The notes: a model not told the origin generated them from the sequence alone. A stretch of 59,837 bases of DNA from Ignavibacteriaceae bacterium (GCA_013388525.1 JACAFA010000170.1:1-59837); one strand, 5' to 3'; shown: positions 43,846 through 53,663, numbered from the stretch's first letter. A program made the numbers and translations.

Positions 43846-44132
43846 GATAGATTAAAGAAATTAGCTTACGATTTATTACAGAGCACAGGAGCTTCTTTGT
43901 ATGAATATGTAACCGGTATGTCCCCTGAGAAGATTTTAAGCATCTTAGACTTGCTCTTATTCAAGTAATAAGTAAGCTGTTAATAATTACATTATAAAAG
44001 ATATTTAAATGCGGCTAACAACTATTGCAACCGTAATACAAAAATTATGAAATATCATTTAAATAAAAAGCATTAGTTGCTGATTGGAAAAGGTTTGGTT
44101 GGAAAATTGACAAAAAACGTATTATAACCTGT
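43846..44132. other. Rest of the 327-base gap between C25 peptidase and phosphatase genes
   Basis: AT-rich DNA with no open frame longer than about 17 codons that has a ribosome site, and no recognised repeat. It must hold the C25 promoter on the minus strand; no TAnnTTTG match with a well-spaced TTG was found. Confidence 0.4.
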
Positions 44133-46688
44133 CTACTTCACCTTCACCACAACCAATGTCATATCGTCGTTGACTTCGGCTTCGCCGCGAAAGGATTGCA
44201 CTGAGCTCCAGATTTCGTTTACTATATCGGTAGACCGGGCATTTGATTTGTTCTTCAGAATTGCGTTGAGATTTTCATCACCGAAGAGTTCATTCTTTTC
44301 ATTCATTGCTTCTGTTACTCCGTCTGTAAAGAAAGCATATATCTGTCCCGGAGAAAGTTTCACTTCTTCTTCAACAAGCGATTTTTCAAAAACAATTCCT
44401 CTCTCGATTCCAACACCGAGCCCTTGTGTTCTGAATGACTGAACTGTTCCGTTTGTTGCCTGAAGTACCGGCATATGTCCTGCACGGCAAAACTTTACAA
44501 TTCGTTTTTCCAGATCAAACTGTGCAAGTGTTATTGTAACAAATGAACTTCTATCCATTTCCTCATAAATTCTGCGGTTAACATCAATAAGAATTTCTTT
44601 TGGTGATCTGTCGTCGGTGCAATATAATCTTATCATCGTCTGCAGCTTGGTCATATAAAGTGAAGCAGATAAACCTTTACCTGAAACATCACCAACAACA
44701 ACAAATAATTTTGAATCGGAAATTTGAATCAGGTCGTAATAATCTCCGCCGACCTGCATTGCGGGAATCATTTCTCCGCAAATATCTAGTCCGTTCATAT
44801 CTGGAATGCATTGAGGAAGAAGTCCCTGTTGAATTTTTCTTGCAAGGTCGAGGTCTCTTTCAATCTTTTGTTTTTCAACTTCTGATTTATAAAGACGGGC
44901 ATTTTCAATTGATATTGCAGCCTGGTTTGCAGCAGCCCATAACAGTTCAAGATCTTTTCCGGCAAAATGAGAGCCCGAGTGTTTGAGACCGAAGAGAAGC
45001 AAACCAACAACTTTTGTTTTAACCAGCATGGGAATGATTGTGTAAACGCCTTCGGTAATTAATCTTTCAGCTTTTTCATCTGTGAACACCACTTTAAAAT
45101 CACTTCGCTCGATGGATGGGTATTTAACAATCAGGTATTTATCTTTTAAGAACTTAACTATTCTCGATTCTGTTATCACACATTTTTCATTTCTCATTCC
45201 AACACTTTCTATAAGACTAAGATTTCCATCTTTATCTCTCAGCATTATTCCAAATGTTTTAATTTTAAGAGCATCGACAAAAGTTTTCTTCATCAGTTGT
45301 AGTATATTATCCATTCCAACTACAGTGGAAAGCTCGTTACTCAAATCAATCAACACTTTTTGAGAAGCAAATTGTTCGGGATAAAATCTTTTAGTTAAAA
45401 AATCCTGGAATCGGTTTTTGGTTGACTGAAAAACTAGAGCAAAAATTATAAAAAATATCCCCGCAATTATTCCCTGGTTTTCTACACCAAAGAATGAACT
45501 GATACTTTGCCCGGCAACATAAATAACAAGAAAATAAATTGCGGCAACTGTAACTGTAGCTGTTCCGTAAACAATAGTATTTCTTATAACAACGCTTACA
45601 TCCATTAATTGATATTTGAAAATGGAATAAGCAAATATTAACGGAACGAGTGATATCAGTAAGATTGGCGCATAGAATTCAGGCGAATTAAAGAACGTAT
45701 CGGATATAGCTGGTGCAATTTGCCACATATAAATTGAGATTGCGAATGCAAATGCAAAGGCTATTATAAAAAGCATCAAAGGTTTTTTTTCCGCTTTTGT
45801 TTTGAGCCGCCTGTATTGAAATATCAGAAAATAAAAAGCAGCAATGTTTCCAGCAATTGCAACAAATCTGAAACTTTGTATAATCGTAAAATAAGTATCC
45901 AGATTGAGAGCATTATATTTGATTGTGAGCACTGCAATAGTGATGAATGCAATAGCTAATATTGAAGGCAGAGTAAACATAGATCTGCTTATCCACTTTT
46001 TTTCAAGAAAGCTAAATGGTTTTGGAAAATACCAGAAGAGATAGACTAAAACGAAGGGAGAAAAACAGATTCCAATTGTCCAGGCTGTTCCGATTAAAGT
46101 GGCAAGGAAAGTATTCTCTGCAAAAAATCCGATAAAATTTGTACGAAATGGAATTAAAACGCTCATTGAGCCAAATACAATTAATACAGCGAGTGAGTAA
46201 AAAATCTTTTGGACTTTACCATCAGGTTTTGCAGTTAAAACAATAAAACCGATTATCATCCAGAATAAAGCACTTAAAGAACCGGCGAGCCAATCGAATT
46301 CAATGAGTTTTTTAACATAGACTTTTGTGGTAAAAACTTCACCGTTTCTTGAATATTTATACTCAGCGTATTCACCTGATTTGAAACTATTAAAGATAGC
46401 CGTTGCCTGTAGAGTATTAAAAATAGTTTTACCACCAATTTCTAAAAGTTGATCACCATTTCTTATTCCCGCATCCCAGGTTACACCACCAACTTTAACA
46501 GACTTAAAGATAATTGCTGAACTGTCTTTTGAGACTTTCACCGGATCCCAGATACATTCATCATTGCTGGTTACTCTTACTGCAAGAGAGTAATAAATAT
46601 TCAGAACAGCAACACCTATCAGAAGTATTGAAAAGACTGTAATCAGAGGTGAACGATATTTCAGAAAAAATGATTTTAATGTTCTCAT
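44133..46688 (-). CDS. Membrane PP2C/SpoIIE-type serine phosphatase with PDZ-like and GAF domains
   Basis: The 851-residue protein has a membrane segment at about 14-35 and a PDZ-like domain (GVTWDAGIRNGDQLLEIGGK). About eight membrane helices follow to 420, then a GAF domain (about 445-600), a helical linker IERDLDLARKIQQGLLPQ, and a PP2C SpoIIE domain with GGDYYDLI, VVGDVSGKGLSASLYM, FFTDGVTEAMN and NDDMTLVVVKVK. Such enzymes dephosphorylate STAS antagonists to switch anti-sigma partners. Extracytoplasmic PDZ and polytopic domains suggest an envelope-sensing input. It is last in a same-strand signalling operon, 4 bases after the next phosphatase. Confidence 0.92.
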   Translation of the reverse strand: MRTLKSFFLKYRSPLITVFSILLIGVAVLNIYYSLAVRVTSNDECIWDPVKVSKDSSAIIFKSVKVGGVTWDAGIRNGDQLLEIGGKTIFNTLQATAIFNSFKSGEYAEYKYSRNGEVFTTKVYVKKLIEFDWLAGSLSALFWMIIGFIVLTAKPDGKVQKIFYSLAVLIVFGSMSVLIPFRTNFIGFFAENTFLATLIGTAWTIGICFSPFVLVYLFWYFPKPFSFLEKKWISRSMFTLPSILAIAFITIAVLTIKYNALNLDTYFTIIQSFRFVAIAGNIAAFYFLIFQYRRLKTKAEKKPLMLFIIAFAFAFAISIYMWQIAPAISDTFFNSPEFYAPILLISLVPLIFAYSIFKYQLMDVSVVIRNTIVYGTATVTVAAIYFLVIYVAGQSISSFFGVENQGIIAGIFFIIFALVFQSTKNRFQDFLTKRFYPEQFASQKVLIDLSNELSTVVGMDNILQLMKKTFVDALKIKTFGIMLRDKDGNLSLIESVGMRNEKCVITESRIVKFLKDKYLIVKYPSIERSDFKVVFTDEKAERLITEGVYTIIPMLVKTKVVGLLLFGLKHSGSHFAGKDLELLWAAANQAAISIENARLYKSEVEKQKIERDLDLARKIQQGLLPQCIPDMNGLDICGEMIPAMQVGGDYYDLIQISDSKLFVVVGDVSGKGLSASLYMTKLQTMIRLYCTDDRSPKEILIDVNRRIYEEMDRSSFVTITLAQFDLEKRIVKFCRAGHMPVLQATNGTVQSFRTQGLGVGIERGIVFEKSLVEEEVKLSPGQIYAFFTDGVTEAMNEKNELFGDENLNAILKNKSNARSTDIVNEIWSSVQSFRGEAEVNDDMTLVVVKVK

Positions 46689-46692
46689 AATT

Positions 46693-48384
46693 CTATCTCA
46701 CTTTAATTACTATCATGGTTATATCATCTGATTGTTGATTCCCTTGTGTGAATATTTGCACATCTTCTTTAATTCCGTTTAAGATTTCTTTTGCAGATTT
46801 GTCCATCAGACTTTTTGCTACTTTTTCCAGTCTTTCTTCCGAGTATTCTTCAAACTGCAGATTCAACGCTTCTGAAACACCATCCGTGTAAAGTACAATA
46901 ACATCATCTTTCATTAATTCTATTTCTTCAAATTTATAAGGGATAAATGTTTTCATCACTCCCAGAATCATTCCTCCTTCGGTCAACTTTATTACTTTAT
47001 CACCGCGTAATATGTAAGGTGGATTGTGACCGGCGTTTACATAAGTAAGAGTGTTTGTTTTTCTGTTTATATATCCCCAGAAAAAAGTTATAAACCCTCC
47101 TTCGGATGAGTTGGAAGTAACAAGATCGTTTATCATAGCTGTAGCTTCATCAATTTTCATCCCCTGTTTGCAAATAACCTGCAGGAAAGCCTGAATGTTC
47201 GCCATCATTAATGAAGCAGGAACTCCTTTACCTGAAACATCAGCAATAGCAATATAAAATTTCTCATCATCTATCGGAATTACATCATAATAATCGCCGC
47301 CAACCTGTTTGGAAGAAACATTGAGTGCGGCAATATCGTACTTTTCATATTCAGGAATAGAATGCGGAAGAAGATTCCGCTGAATATCTCTTGCAATTAA
47401 AAGATCTTCCTCCATCTTTTGCTTTTCAAGTGCTTCAAGAAAGAGACGATTATTTTCGAGAGATATTATAGCAAGATTTCCAACCGAGTAAATATATTCG
47501 ATATCGCTGTCGTTAAATCCTCTGCTGCCGGCTCTGCTTCCGAGCAAAATTATTCCCCGTGTTTTATTCTGAAGCTGCATTGGCACAATCAATTCAACAC
47601 CGGATTCACAAAGCTCAGAATATTTCTCAAGTAATACTTCTTTCTTTATCGAATCAGTAATTCCCTGCAGTCCAAATTTTTTTATCAGCGTCATTAACAT
47701 TTGATTATCAAATTTTGAATCAAGTATTTCCGGTTCATCACTTTCAAAAAGAACTACAGCATATTTTTGAACAAGAAACTGACCAATTAAAGAGAAAACC
47801 AGAAGCTTTACAACTCTGAAAGATTCAGCAAAAGAACCGAACTCTTTACTTAGTTCGAACAGAGAGTTGAGTCTCTGAACTCTTGAATCAAGCTGACGGT
47901 TTACTTTTTGCAATTCATTAATAACAATTGAATTTTGAATGGCTGTTGCAGAGATATTAAGAATAGTGCTCAGAAATTCAACATCATCTTCAGTATAATC
48001 TGACTTGTTAAGTTTTTCACCAAGACACACCAGCCCGATACAATCATCAGAGGAACTGATTTTTTCAGCAACTTTAAGATTAGCGGTTTGCATAAATGAA
48101 TTTAATGCCGGATGATCAACGCAATTGGGGTTTGCTTCCAGCTCAGGGAACTGATCAATTAGTTCAGAAGTTAATCCTTTAGAGCCTTTGAGCACAATTT
48201 TATTTTTTTCCTTTAATGCGATAAGTCCGCGCGTAGCTAAGAATTTTCCAAGGCATGTCAGCAGTACATTATTCAGAATAAAATCCAGATCAATACTTGA
48301 ATTAATTATTCTGCTGAAATCTACAAGAGCAGTAAGATTTCTTTTTAATTTCAGATTTTTTGCCTCCAGCATTTTCTCAGCCAC
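46693..48384 (-). CDS. Cytoplasmic GAF-GAF-SpoIIE serine phosphatase
   Basis: The 563-residue protein has no membrane segment. Two GAF-like sensor domains (about 20-160 and 175-325) precede the linker MEEDLLIARDIQRNLLPHSI and the PP2C SpoIIE domain with GGDYYDVIPID, IADVSGKGVPASLMM, LYTDGVSEALN and SDDITMIVIKVR. The start is GTG, overlapping the RsbW-like kinase gene by 8 bases, so the two are probably translationally coupled. It likely dephosphorylates one of the neighbouring STAS proteins. Confidence 0.92.
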   Translation of the reverse strand: MAEKMLEAKNLKLKRNLTALVDFSRIINSSIDLDFILNNVLLTCLGKFLATRGLIALKEKNKIVLKGSKGLTSELIDQFPELEANPNCVDHPALNSFMQTANLKVAEKISSSDDCIGLVCLGEKLNKSDYTEDDVEFLSTILNISATAIQNSIVINELQKVNRQLDSRVQRLNSLFELSKEFGSFAESFRVVKLLVFSLIGQFLVQKYAVVLFESDEPEILDSKFDNQMLMTLIKKFGLQGITDSIKKEVLLEKYSELCESGVELIVPMQLQNKTRGIILLGSRAGSRGFNDSDIEYIYSVGNLAIISLENNRLFLEALEKQKMEEDLLIARDIQRNLLPHSIPEYEKYDIAALNVSSKQVGGDYYDVIPIDDEKFYIAIADVSGKGVPASLMMANIQAFLQVICKQGMKIDEATAMINDLVTSNSSEGGFITFFWGYINRKTNTLTYVNAGHNPPYILRGDKVIKLTEGGMILGVMKTFIPYKFEEIELMKDDVIVLYTDGVSEALNLQFEEYSEERLEKVAKSLMDKSAKEILNGIKEDVQIFTQGNQQSDDITMIVIKVR

Positions 48385-48817
48385 TCTTTATGTTTTTTGA
48401 AAGAAGCACCTGATTATATTTACCAGGAACCGAGATATATTCAACATCATCCATTAAAGATTTGATAAGGTACATTCCGAGTCCACCAACCCGATGTTCG
48501 CGGTAATATTTCTGCAAATCAGGAAGAGGTACTTTATCGGGCTCAAATGACTTTCCGTAATCTATAATCGTGACTGTAAATTTTGCTTCATCATAATCAA
48601 TCCTGATAATAATCTCACCTTGCGGAGATAGTTTATAAGCGTGTTTGATAATGTTTGTACAGGCTTCATCAACTGCAAGAATAATATTGTCGATAGTTTC
48701 GGAGGGTAATCCTGCCCGATGAGCATTAGCGCTTACAAAATCCCTTATCTCAGAAAGGTTTTCTGTTTTGCTTTTTACTTTAAGTTCATGGTTTTTCTTT
48801 TTATCACTCGGTGACAA
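48377..48817 (-). CDS. RsbW-like anti-sigma serine kinase (HATPase_c_2)
   Basis: This 146-residue GHKL kinase has N-box VDEACTNIIKHAY near 48-60, a D-x-G-like segment IIDYGKSFEP and G-box VGGLGMYLIKSLMDD. It should phosphorylate the STAS protein encoded 2 bases upstream and bind a target regulator when the STAS protein is phosphorylated. The TTG start is supported by GGGAG six bases before it. There is no separate sigma-B-type gene beside it, so the sequestered partner is not identified. Confidence 0.92.
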   Translation of the reverse strand: MSPSDKKKNHELKVKSKTENLSEIRDFVSANAHRAGLPSETIDNIILAVDEACTNIIKHAYKLSPQGEIIIRIDYDEAKFTVTIIDYGKSFEPDKVPLPDLQKYYREHRVGGLGMYLIKSLMDDVEYISVPGKYNQVLLSKNIKSG

Positions 48818-48819
48818 TT

Positions 48820-49170
48820 TTAGCTCCCGCTGAATTTCTTTATTGCTTCTTCTTCATCTTTATAGATTTCATAGAGAAGAGGAAAACCAAGAAGATCAAA
48901 AATGTTATAAACTTTATCACTCATTTTAGCAAGCTTTATATCGCCTTTATTATCTCTTATATTTTCAATATAAGCCATAAAAACACCGAGACCGGCGCTG
49001 CTTATGTATGCAAGGTCTTCAAAGTTCACCACAATTTTGAATTTATTGTTTTTGATCAGCTCGGTAAAATTATTTTCAAGAGCGGGAGCTGTGTGTGCAT
49101 CCAGATAACCCTTGAGATTAATTATACTGACATCCCCTTTTTCTTTAATTGATGTACTGAATTCTGCCAT
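48820..49170 (-). CDS. STAS-domain anti-anti-sigma factor (RsbV/SpoIIAA-like)
   Basis: The 116-residue protein has the STAS core KGDVSIINLKGYLDAHTAP and the phosphorylation loop YISSAGLGVF, where the serine after IS is the likely target. It is the expected substrate of the kinase encoded next to it and of the three phosphatases in the cluster. The 2-base gap to the kinase gene implies a shared operon. Confidence 0.92.
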   Translation of the reverse strand: MAEFSTSIKEKGDVSIINLKGYLDAHTAPALENNFTELIKNNKFKIVVNFEDLAYISSAGLGVFMAYIENIRDNKGDIKLAKMSDKVYNIFDLLGFPLLYEIYKDEEEAIKKFSGS

Positions 49171-49194
49171 CCTTAAAACTCCGTTAAAATTTAA

Positions 49195-50226
49195 TTATTG
49201 TTGCCACTTAAAAATAACTAAAGTAATATCATCGTACTGCTCGTGACCACTGGAAAAAATTGTAATTTCTTTGACTATTTTATTGCATAATTCTTCTGCA
49301 CCAAGCTTACTGCCGGATTGAAGCGCCCGCATAAAATTCTTATCTCCAAAGTCTTCCAGTAACTCATTCTTTGCTTCAGTAACTCCATCTGTATAAAGCA
49401 CAATTGTATCACCATCATTTAAATCGATTGAAAACTCCTCAAGAGTTTTAGAAAAATATTCTCTATCGCTTAAGCCAAGTCCTAACCCCGATGGTTTAAT
49501 TTCCTTTAAATCATTGTTCCTTAATAAAATCAACGGACAATGTCCGGCACGTGTGAAGAAGAGTTTTTTTTCTTTCAAATCGAAATATCCATAGGCAGCG
49601 CTTACAAAAGATTTGCTGTCTAATGTTTCTTTAAGAATATCATTAGCTTTGATTAAAATTTCGCCAGGTCTCTCGATTGTTTTGGTAAGTGATTCAAATA
49701 TTCCTTTTATCTCAGCCATAATAAATGCTGCTGATATTCCTTTGCCTGAAACATCTGCTATAACAAAGCCGAGTTTTGATTCGCTTATTTTAAAGAAGTC
49801 GTAATAATCACCACCAACCTCAAATGCAGGAATAAATACAGAAGAAATTTGAAGAGACGGAAATTCAGGAGCTTTTAGTGGAAGAATTTTTCTTTGAATT
49901 TCTCTGGCAACGTCAAGTTCTTTTTCAAGTCTTTCTTTTTCAATTGACTCCTTAAGCAATCTTGAATTTTCTATTGCGACAGATGCATAATCAGAAAATG
50001 TTTCTATGGCATTCAAATCATCTTTTGTAAAAATATCACCTGCACCCTTTGCAGCAATAAGAATTCCCTGTGTTTCACCCCTGGTTTTAATCGGAGAAGC
50101 AGATATAACCGGGAATGAATTTTCAGATAAAGTCTCAACTGTCTGATTCTTAAGAGTAAAAATTCTGGTTGAAGCAAGATTTTCAAAACTTATTCTTTCA
50201 AGAATCTGTTGAGTCATTTTATCCAA
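49195..50226 (-). CDS. C-terminal half of an interrupted GAF-SpoIIE phosphatase
   Basis: The 343 visible residues hold the end of a GAF domain (VETLSENSFPVISASPIKTRG, written here as VETLSENSFPVI) and a full SpoIIE domain with LDVAREIQRKILPL, GGDYYDFFKIS, IADVSGKGISAAFIM, LYTDGVTEAKN and YDDITLVIFK. It is in the same frame as the membrane gene at 50290-51243. Only one TGA at 50290-50292 separates them, and the 21 codons after that TGA (IIWKENNNYNAIAARNIGF) complete the GAF domain. The ATG at 50226 has no ribosome site and is unlikely to be used. The intact gene would be 49195-51243, 682 residues. Confidence 0.85.
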   Translation of the reverse strand: MDKMTQQILERISFENLASTRIFTLKNQTVETLSENSFPVISASPIKTRGETQGILIAAKGAGDIFTKDDLNAIETFSDYASVAIENSRLLKESIEKERLEKELDVAREIQRKILPLKAPEFPSLQISSVFIPAFEVGGDYYDFFKISESKLGFVIADVSGKGISAAFIMAEIKGIFESLTKTIERPGEILIKANDILKETLDSKSFVSAAYGYFDLKEKKLFFTRAGHCPLILLRNNDLKEIKPSGLGLGLSDREYFSKTLEEFSIDLNDGDTIVLYTDGVTEAKNELLEDFGDKNFMRALQSGSKLGAEELCNKIVKEITIFSSGHEQYDDITLVIFKWQQ

Positions 50227-50289
50227 TTCAAGGAAACCTATGTTGCGGGCAGCAATTGCATTATAATTATTATTTTCTTTCCAGATTAT

Positions 50290-51243
50290 TCAAGCTGCCT
50301 TTGAACCACTTAACTTTTGTGCTATTTCAGTTACTGTTTCTGCAAGCTCATTAAAGTCGAGAACTTCTGTGATAAGTTTGCTGAAATACTGAAGAGATGT
50401 TACTTCCTGGGCTTTCCTGTCGTAAGCTTCGGCAGTAGGAAGATGAAATAATGTTGTGAAGAACAGAATCAAAAAATACACAGAACCGTAAATCATTATT
50501 ATCTGAACAAACTGTCTTAAAGAAGGAGAAAAAGCATTTAGCATCTGACTGTAAATATTATCTTCTGCACTGTTGACAATATTCACAATAAACAGAGTCG
50601 TTATTCCAAACGAAAGCAAAAGTAAATATATTTTTTCCTTCTTGGCAAGAAATGCAATCCAGGAAATCCTGATGGAATTAAAAGCCATCAACAGAATTGA
50701 TACTATAAAAAAAGTTGTGGGTATAAAAGACAGACTTTCATCCTGCAAAAGATTTATTGACAGACTTGCGAGAACAAAAAAGACCAGCATTGTATTAAAA
50801 TAAATTCTGGCATTTCTTACTTGATTTAAAAAGAAGAAATGTCGGAGCGTAATAAGGAAGTAAGAAATCAATCCGGCAATTACTAATGCATACAATACTG
50901 AAACCAGATTGTAAACCAGGTCAGGATTTTTTAGCCTGTAATTAATATTATCGAAAATGCCCGGCAGAAGATAATCGGAAAATATAATTATGAAGAACAT
51001 CAAAGCCAGAAGTATTCCAACATTCAAAACCAAAGGCAACGGAGCAGATGAACGGCTTTTCTCAAATTTTATAAGTGACAGAATAAGAAAGAAGATAGTG
51101 AGACCGATAAACAAGTCAACTATCATTCTGGTTGTTATTGTATCATCGCTGCCAAAAAATATTTTGGCAATTAACAACAAAATAGCTGATAAGAAAAACA
51201 GCTGCGATTGTGTGCTGATAATATTACGCGAAATTTTTTCCAT
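50290..51243 (-). CDS. Membrane sensor half of the interrupted GAF-SpoIIE phosphatase
   Basis: The 317 residues contain about seven membrane helices and a cytoplasmic linker (AYDRKAQEVTSLQYFSKLI). They then enter a GAF domain (VLDFNELAETVTEIAQKLSG) that is cut at SKAA by TGA. Comparison with similar GAF domains suggests a tryptophan or similar residue at the stop (TGG to TGA is one base). As it stands the product would be a membrane protein without catalytic domain. The intact parent would be a membrane-bound phosphatase of the same kind as the 851-aa protein in this cluster. Confidence 0.85.
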   Translation of the reverse strand: MEKISRNIISTQSQLFFLSAILLLIAKIFFGSDDTITTRMIVDLFIGLTIFFLILSLIKFEKSRSSAPLPLVLNVGILLALMFFIIIFSDYLLPGIFDNINYRLKNPDLVYNLVSVLYALVIAGLISYFLITLRHFFFLNQVRNARIYFNTMLVFFVLASLSINLLQDESLSFIPTTFFIVSILLMAFNSIRISWIAFLAKKEKIYLLLLSFGITTLFIVNIVNSAEDNIYSQMLNAFSPSLRQFVQIIMIYGSVYFLILFFTTLFHLPTAEAYDRKAQEVTSLQYFSKLITEVLDFNELAETVTEIAQKLSGSKAA

Positions 51244-51409
51244 ACTTTATTAAGTACCGGTAAATCAAATTTTATTCTCACTTAAAATAATGCAGCAGAA
51301 ATTTAAGTGAAATCGCTATAAGGATGAATAATTCAGGTATGAACGGACGTTTTCTGGGATGGCTGAAAGATTACTGAGATTATTATATATCAGATAAGCA
51401 ATTCTCAGT

Positions 51410-52948
51410 TTATTTTTTGGGTGTACCTGTAACTTCGGTGCGAACCCTGATTTTATGGTTTTTCAACTCCTCACTAAGTTGCTGAAGTTCTTTCTGTAAT
51501 TCTTCCATCTGCTTCTTAAACTCATCATCAGAATAATACTTGTGGTAGTAATCACGGTCAAATTGATATTTAATTAACATCGTGTCATCAAAAGGTTTAA
51601 CCGGTTTGAACTTTTTATCAAGATTATAAAGATCAATTCCGGCATTCGCCTGAACAATAGAATCTATGTTGAGCACATTATTGTTTACAACGTAACTATA
51701 AATTGAATCATCATTAAAGTATTCTATTTTAATACTGCTTTTGGATTTTTCAATTTTTGGAATTTTGTATGCATAAAAGTGAATGTTATTAGTAGCCTGC
51801 TCAATTAATGGATCTAAATCAGTAATTCCGGGAATTGGAACCTCGGGCATAGAGAATTCCTGAAAATCAACTCTGCAAATGTTGTCAGCAACCTGAACCT
51901 TAAAACTCTTAGGTTTATCTGCTTCCGGAATTTGCCTGAATGTGGAATCAAATTTTAGGTTTAATGTAAACTGTTTGATTTCTTCCTGATTAGCTTTTAA
52001 TTGCTTCTCAAACTCTAGCATTTCTTTATCAAACTGCTTATGGTCAAAATGATATGCATCTGTAAATATCGAATCGGGAGTTACAAAAATGTACTGGTTG
52101 GCAGAAACATTTTTCAGTTTTTCTGATGTGTTCAGAACAACAATTTTTTCAGCTTTTGAAATACCTTCAGGAACGATTCTATCAAATTTTGATTTGTTTA
52201 ATTTTTCAGATGCAACCAGAAGATCGGCAAAGATAGCTTTTCTTAAATTCCAGAGATTTGGATTTATTGCAATAGTGTTATTTTCATTTACAAGAACCTG
52301 CGATTCTAAGGTTTTGCTGTAACTGCTGATTATAGAATCAACTGTTTGTTTTTGCGAAGCATCTAAATCCATTGCAGAAATGAATTCATTATAACTATCT
52401 CTTTTAATTTTCTGATCGCTGGAACGAATCTCAAAAAATTCCTTTCCCGAATCATCATAACCTAAAAGAAGATATTGCTGACGTGTATTATCAAGAGGCA
52501 GTTCATTATTAAATGCAAAATTAAAAATATCTTCATTAGTAAGATTTGCAGCTAATAATACAGGTTGAAGATTTTCTTTGTAGAAACCGGCAATTGCTGT
52601 TTTCTGATCTTCCCAGATTTTATCTAACATTCCGGGATTAGTCTTTAGTACAATCATTATGATAATAGTAACAATTGCTAAAGCAGCAGCGGGCATCCAT
52701 TTTTTAATTCCGGATGATTCACTTTTTTGCCCTTCAATGGCTGCCATCAGACGTGTTTCAAAAAAAGGAGAATCCGGAAGACGATTCACGTGGTTTCCAA
52801 GCTGCTTAATTCTTTTTAAGTCCTCAAGTTTTTTTCTCATCTCGAGCGATTCAGCAAGCAGTTTTTCAACTTCTGCTTTTTCCTGCTGAGTTAATTCATC
52901 ATCAATGTAAGCTGAGAGTAATTCTGAATAATGTAAATCTTTTTTCAA
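51410..52948 (-). CDS. Membrane anti-sigma factor partner of the ECF sigma factor
   Basis: The 512-residue protein begins with a cytoplasmic anti-sigma helix region (YSELLSAYIDDELTQQEKAE), followed by one membrane segment at about 84-102 and a long extracytoplasmic part ending in a coiled coil (MEELQKELQQLSEELKNH). The usual HxxxCxxC zinc motif is absent. It overlaps the sigma factor gene by 4 bases (ATGA), the standard arrangement for sigma/anti-sigma pairs. The large outer domain may sense envelope stress. No known sensor domain is recognised. Confidence 0.82.
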   Translation of the reverse strand: MKKDLHYSELLSAYIDDELTQQEKAEVEKLLAESLEMRKKLEDLKRIKQLGNHVNRLPDSPFFETRLMAAIEGQKSESSGIKKWMPAAALAIVTIIIMIVLKTNPGMLDKIWEDQKTAIAGFYKENLQPVLLAANLTNEDIFNFAFNNELPLDNTRQQYLLLGYDDSGKEFFEIRSSDQKIKRDSYNEFISAMDLDASQKQTVDSIISSYSKTLESQVLVNENNTIAINPNLWNLRKAIFADLLVASEKLNKSKFDRIVPEGISKAEKIVVLNTSEKLKNVSANQYIFVTPDSIFTDAYHFDHKQFDKEMLEFEKQLKANQEEIKQFTLNLKFDSTFRQIPEADKPKSFKVQVADNICRVDFQEFSMPEVPIPGITDLDPLIEQATNNIHFYAYKIPKIEKSKSSIKIEYFNDDSIYSYVVNNNVLNIDSIVQANAGIDLYNLDKKFKPVKPFDDTMLIKYQFDRDYYHKYYSDDEFKKQMEELQKELQQLSEELKNHKIRVRTEVTGTPKK

Positions 52949-53544
52949 TTCATCAACTCCTTTTCCAGAGGTTTTAGTATTTCTTTAAGCTTTTCTCTTC
53001 CTCTGAAAATTCTTGATTTAACTGTTCCCATTTCACAATTTAAAGTTTCTGAAATTTCCTGATAACTGAAACCTTCAATATCTTTCATAATGAGAGGCAT
53101 CCTGAGTTTTAACGGAAGTTTTGATATTGCATCCATCACGATTTTTGAAATGTCATTATTCTCAACAGGGCTGCTGTTTTCCGAAACTTCAAAACCATCC
53201 TCAATTGGTGAAAAAATTTTCCTGACATTCATCTTTCTTAAATAATCTTTGCATCTGTTTACGGTTATCCTGTAAAGCCAGGTTGTAAACTGAGATTCAA
53301 ACCTGAAATGCTTAAGATTTTTGTAAACAGTTATAAATACATCCTGAGCAATATCATCAACGAGAGCACTGTTATTCATAGTTATATAAATGATGTTTCT
53401 TACTTTTTCTTTGTGCCGCCTGACAAGAATCTGAAAAGCAGATTTATCTCCATCAATAAATTGCCTGATAACCGAATAATCATCATCTATTGAAAGTATT
53501 TGAGGCTGCTGCAAGTCCTTTTCTTCTTCTTCTTTTGATATCAT
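52945..53544 (-). CDS. ECF-type RNA polymerase sigma factor (sigma-70 family)
   Basis: The 199-residue protein has region 2 (ALVDDIAQDVFITVYKNL, FTTWLYRITVNRCKDYLRK) and region 4 (LPLKLRMPLIMKDIEGFSY, then QEISETLNCEMGTVKSRIFR), with no region 1 or 3, as in ECF factors. It is the first gene of a two-gene unit with its membrane anti-sigma factor. It is transcribed divergently from the STAS gene at 53688. Confidence 0.93.
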   Translation of the reverse strand: MISKEEEEKDLQQPQILSIDDDYSVIRQFIDGDKSAFQILVRRHKEKVRNIIYITMNNSALVDDIAQDVFITVYKNLKHFRFESQFTTWLYRITVNRCKDYLRKMNVRKIFSPIEDGFEVSENSSPVENNDISKIVMDAISKLPLKLRMPLIMKDIEGFSYQEISETLNCEMGTVKSRIFRGREKLKEILKPLEKELMN

Positions 53545-53631
53545 TTTTTTAGACGTAATATTTGCTATGTTGTTCCGGATTATAAAATGTATTCAATAAT
53601 ATAAAATTAATGAAATTTAATCTGTTCATTG

Positions 53632-53663
53632 TTTGCAAAAGTATGCTTATCTGATTAAATTTC
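53632..53663 (+). promoter_or_regulatory. Possible Bacteroidota-type promoter for the STAS gene
   Basis: TTTG at 53632-53635, 20 bases, then TAAATTTC at 53656-53663 match the -33 / TAnnTTTG pattern with one mismatch. It lies 25 bases before the STAS start. Confidence 0.35.

Noticed and set aside
34784..50292. TGA read as an amino acid (glycine as in Gracilibacteria or tryptophan as in mycoplasmas)
   Set aside because: TGA is used as a normal stop in several intact genes here (DUF1028, pbpC, Ycf48-like). The two internal TGAs would need different residues (Gly and probably Trp), so single mutations or base errors fit better.
49195..51243. Selenocysteine at the TGA of the GAF-SpoIIE gene
   Set aside because: No redox motif surrounds the codon, and GAF or SpoIIE proteins are not known selenoproteins.
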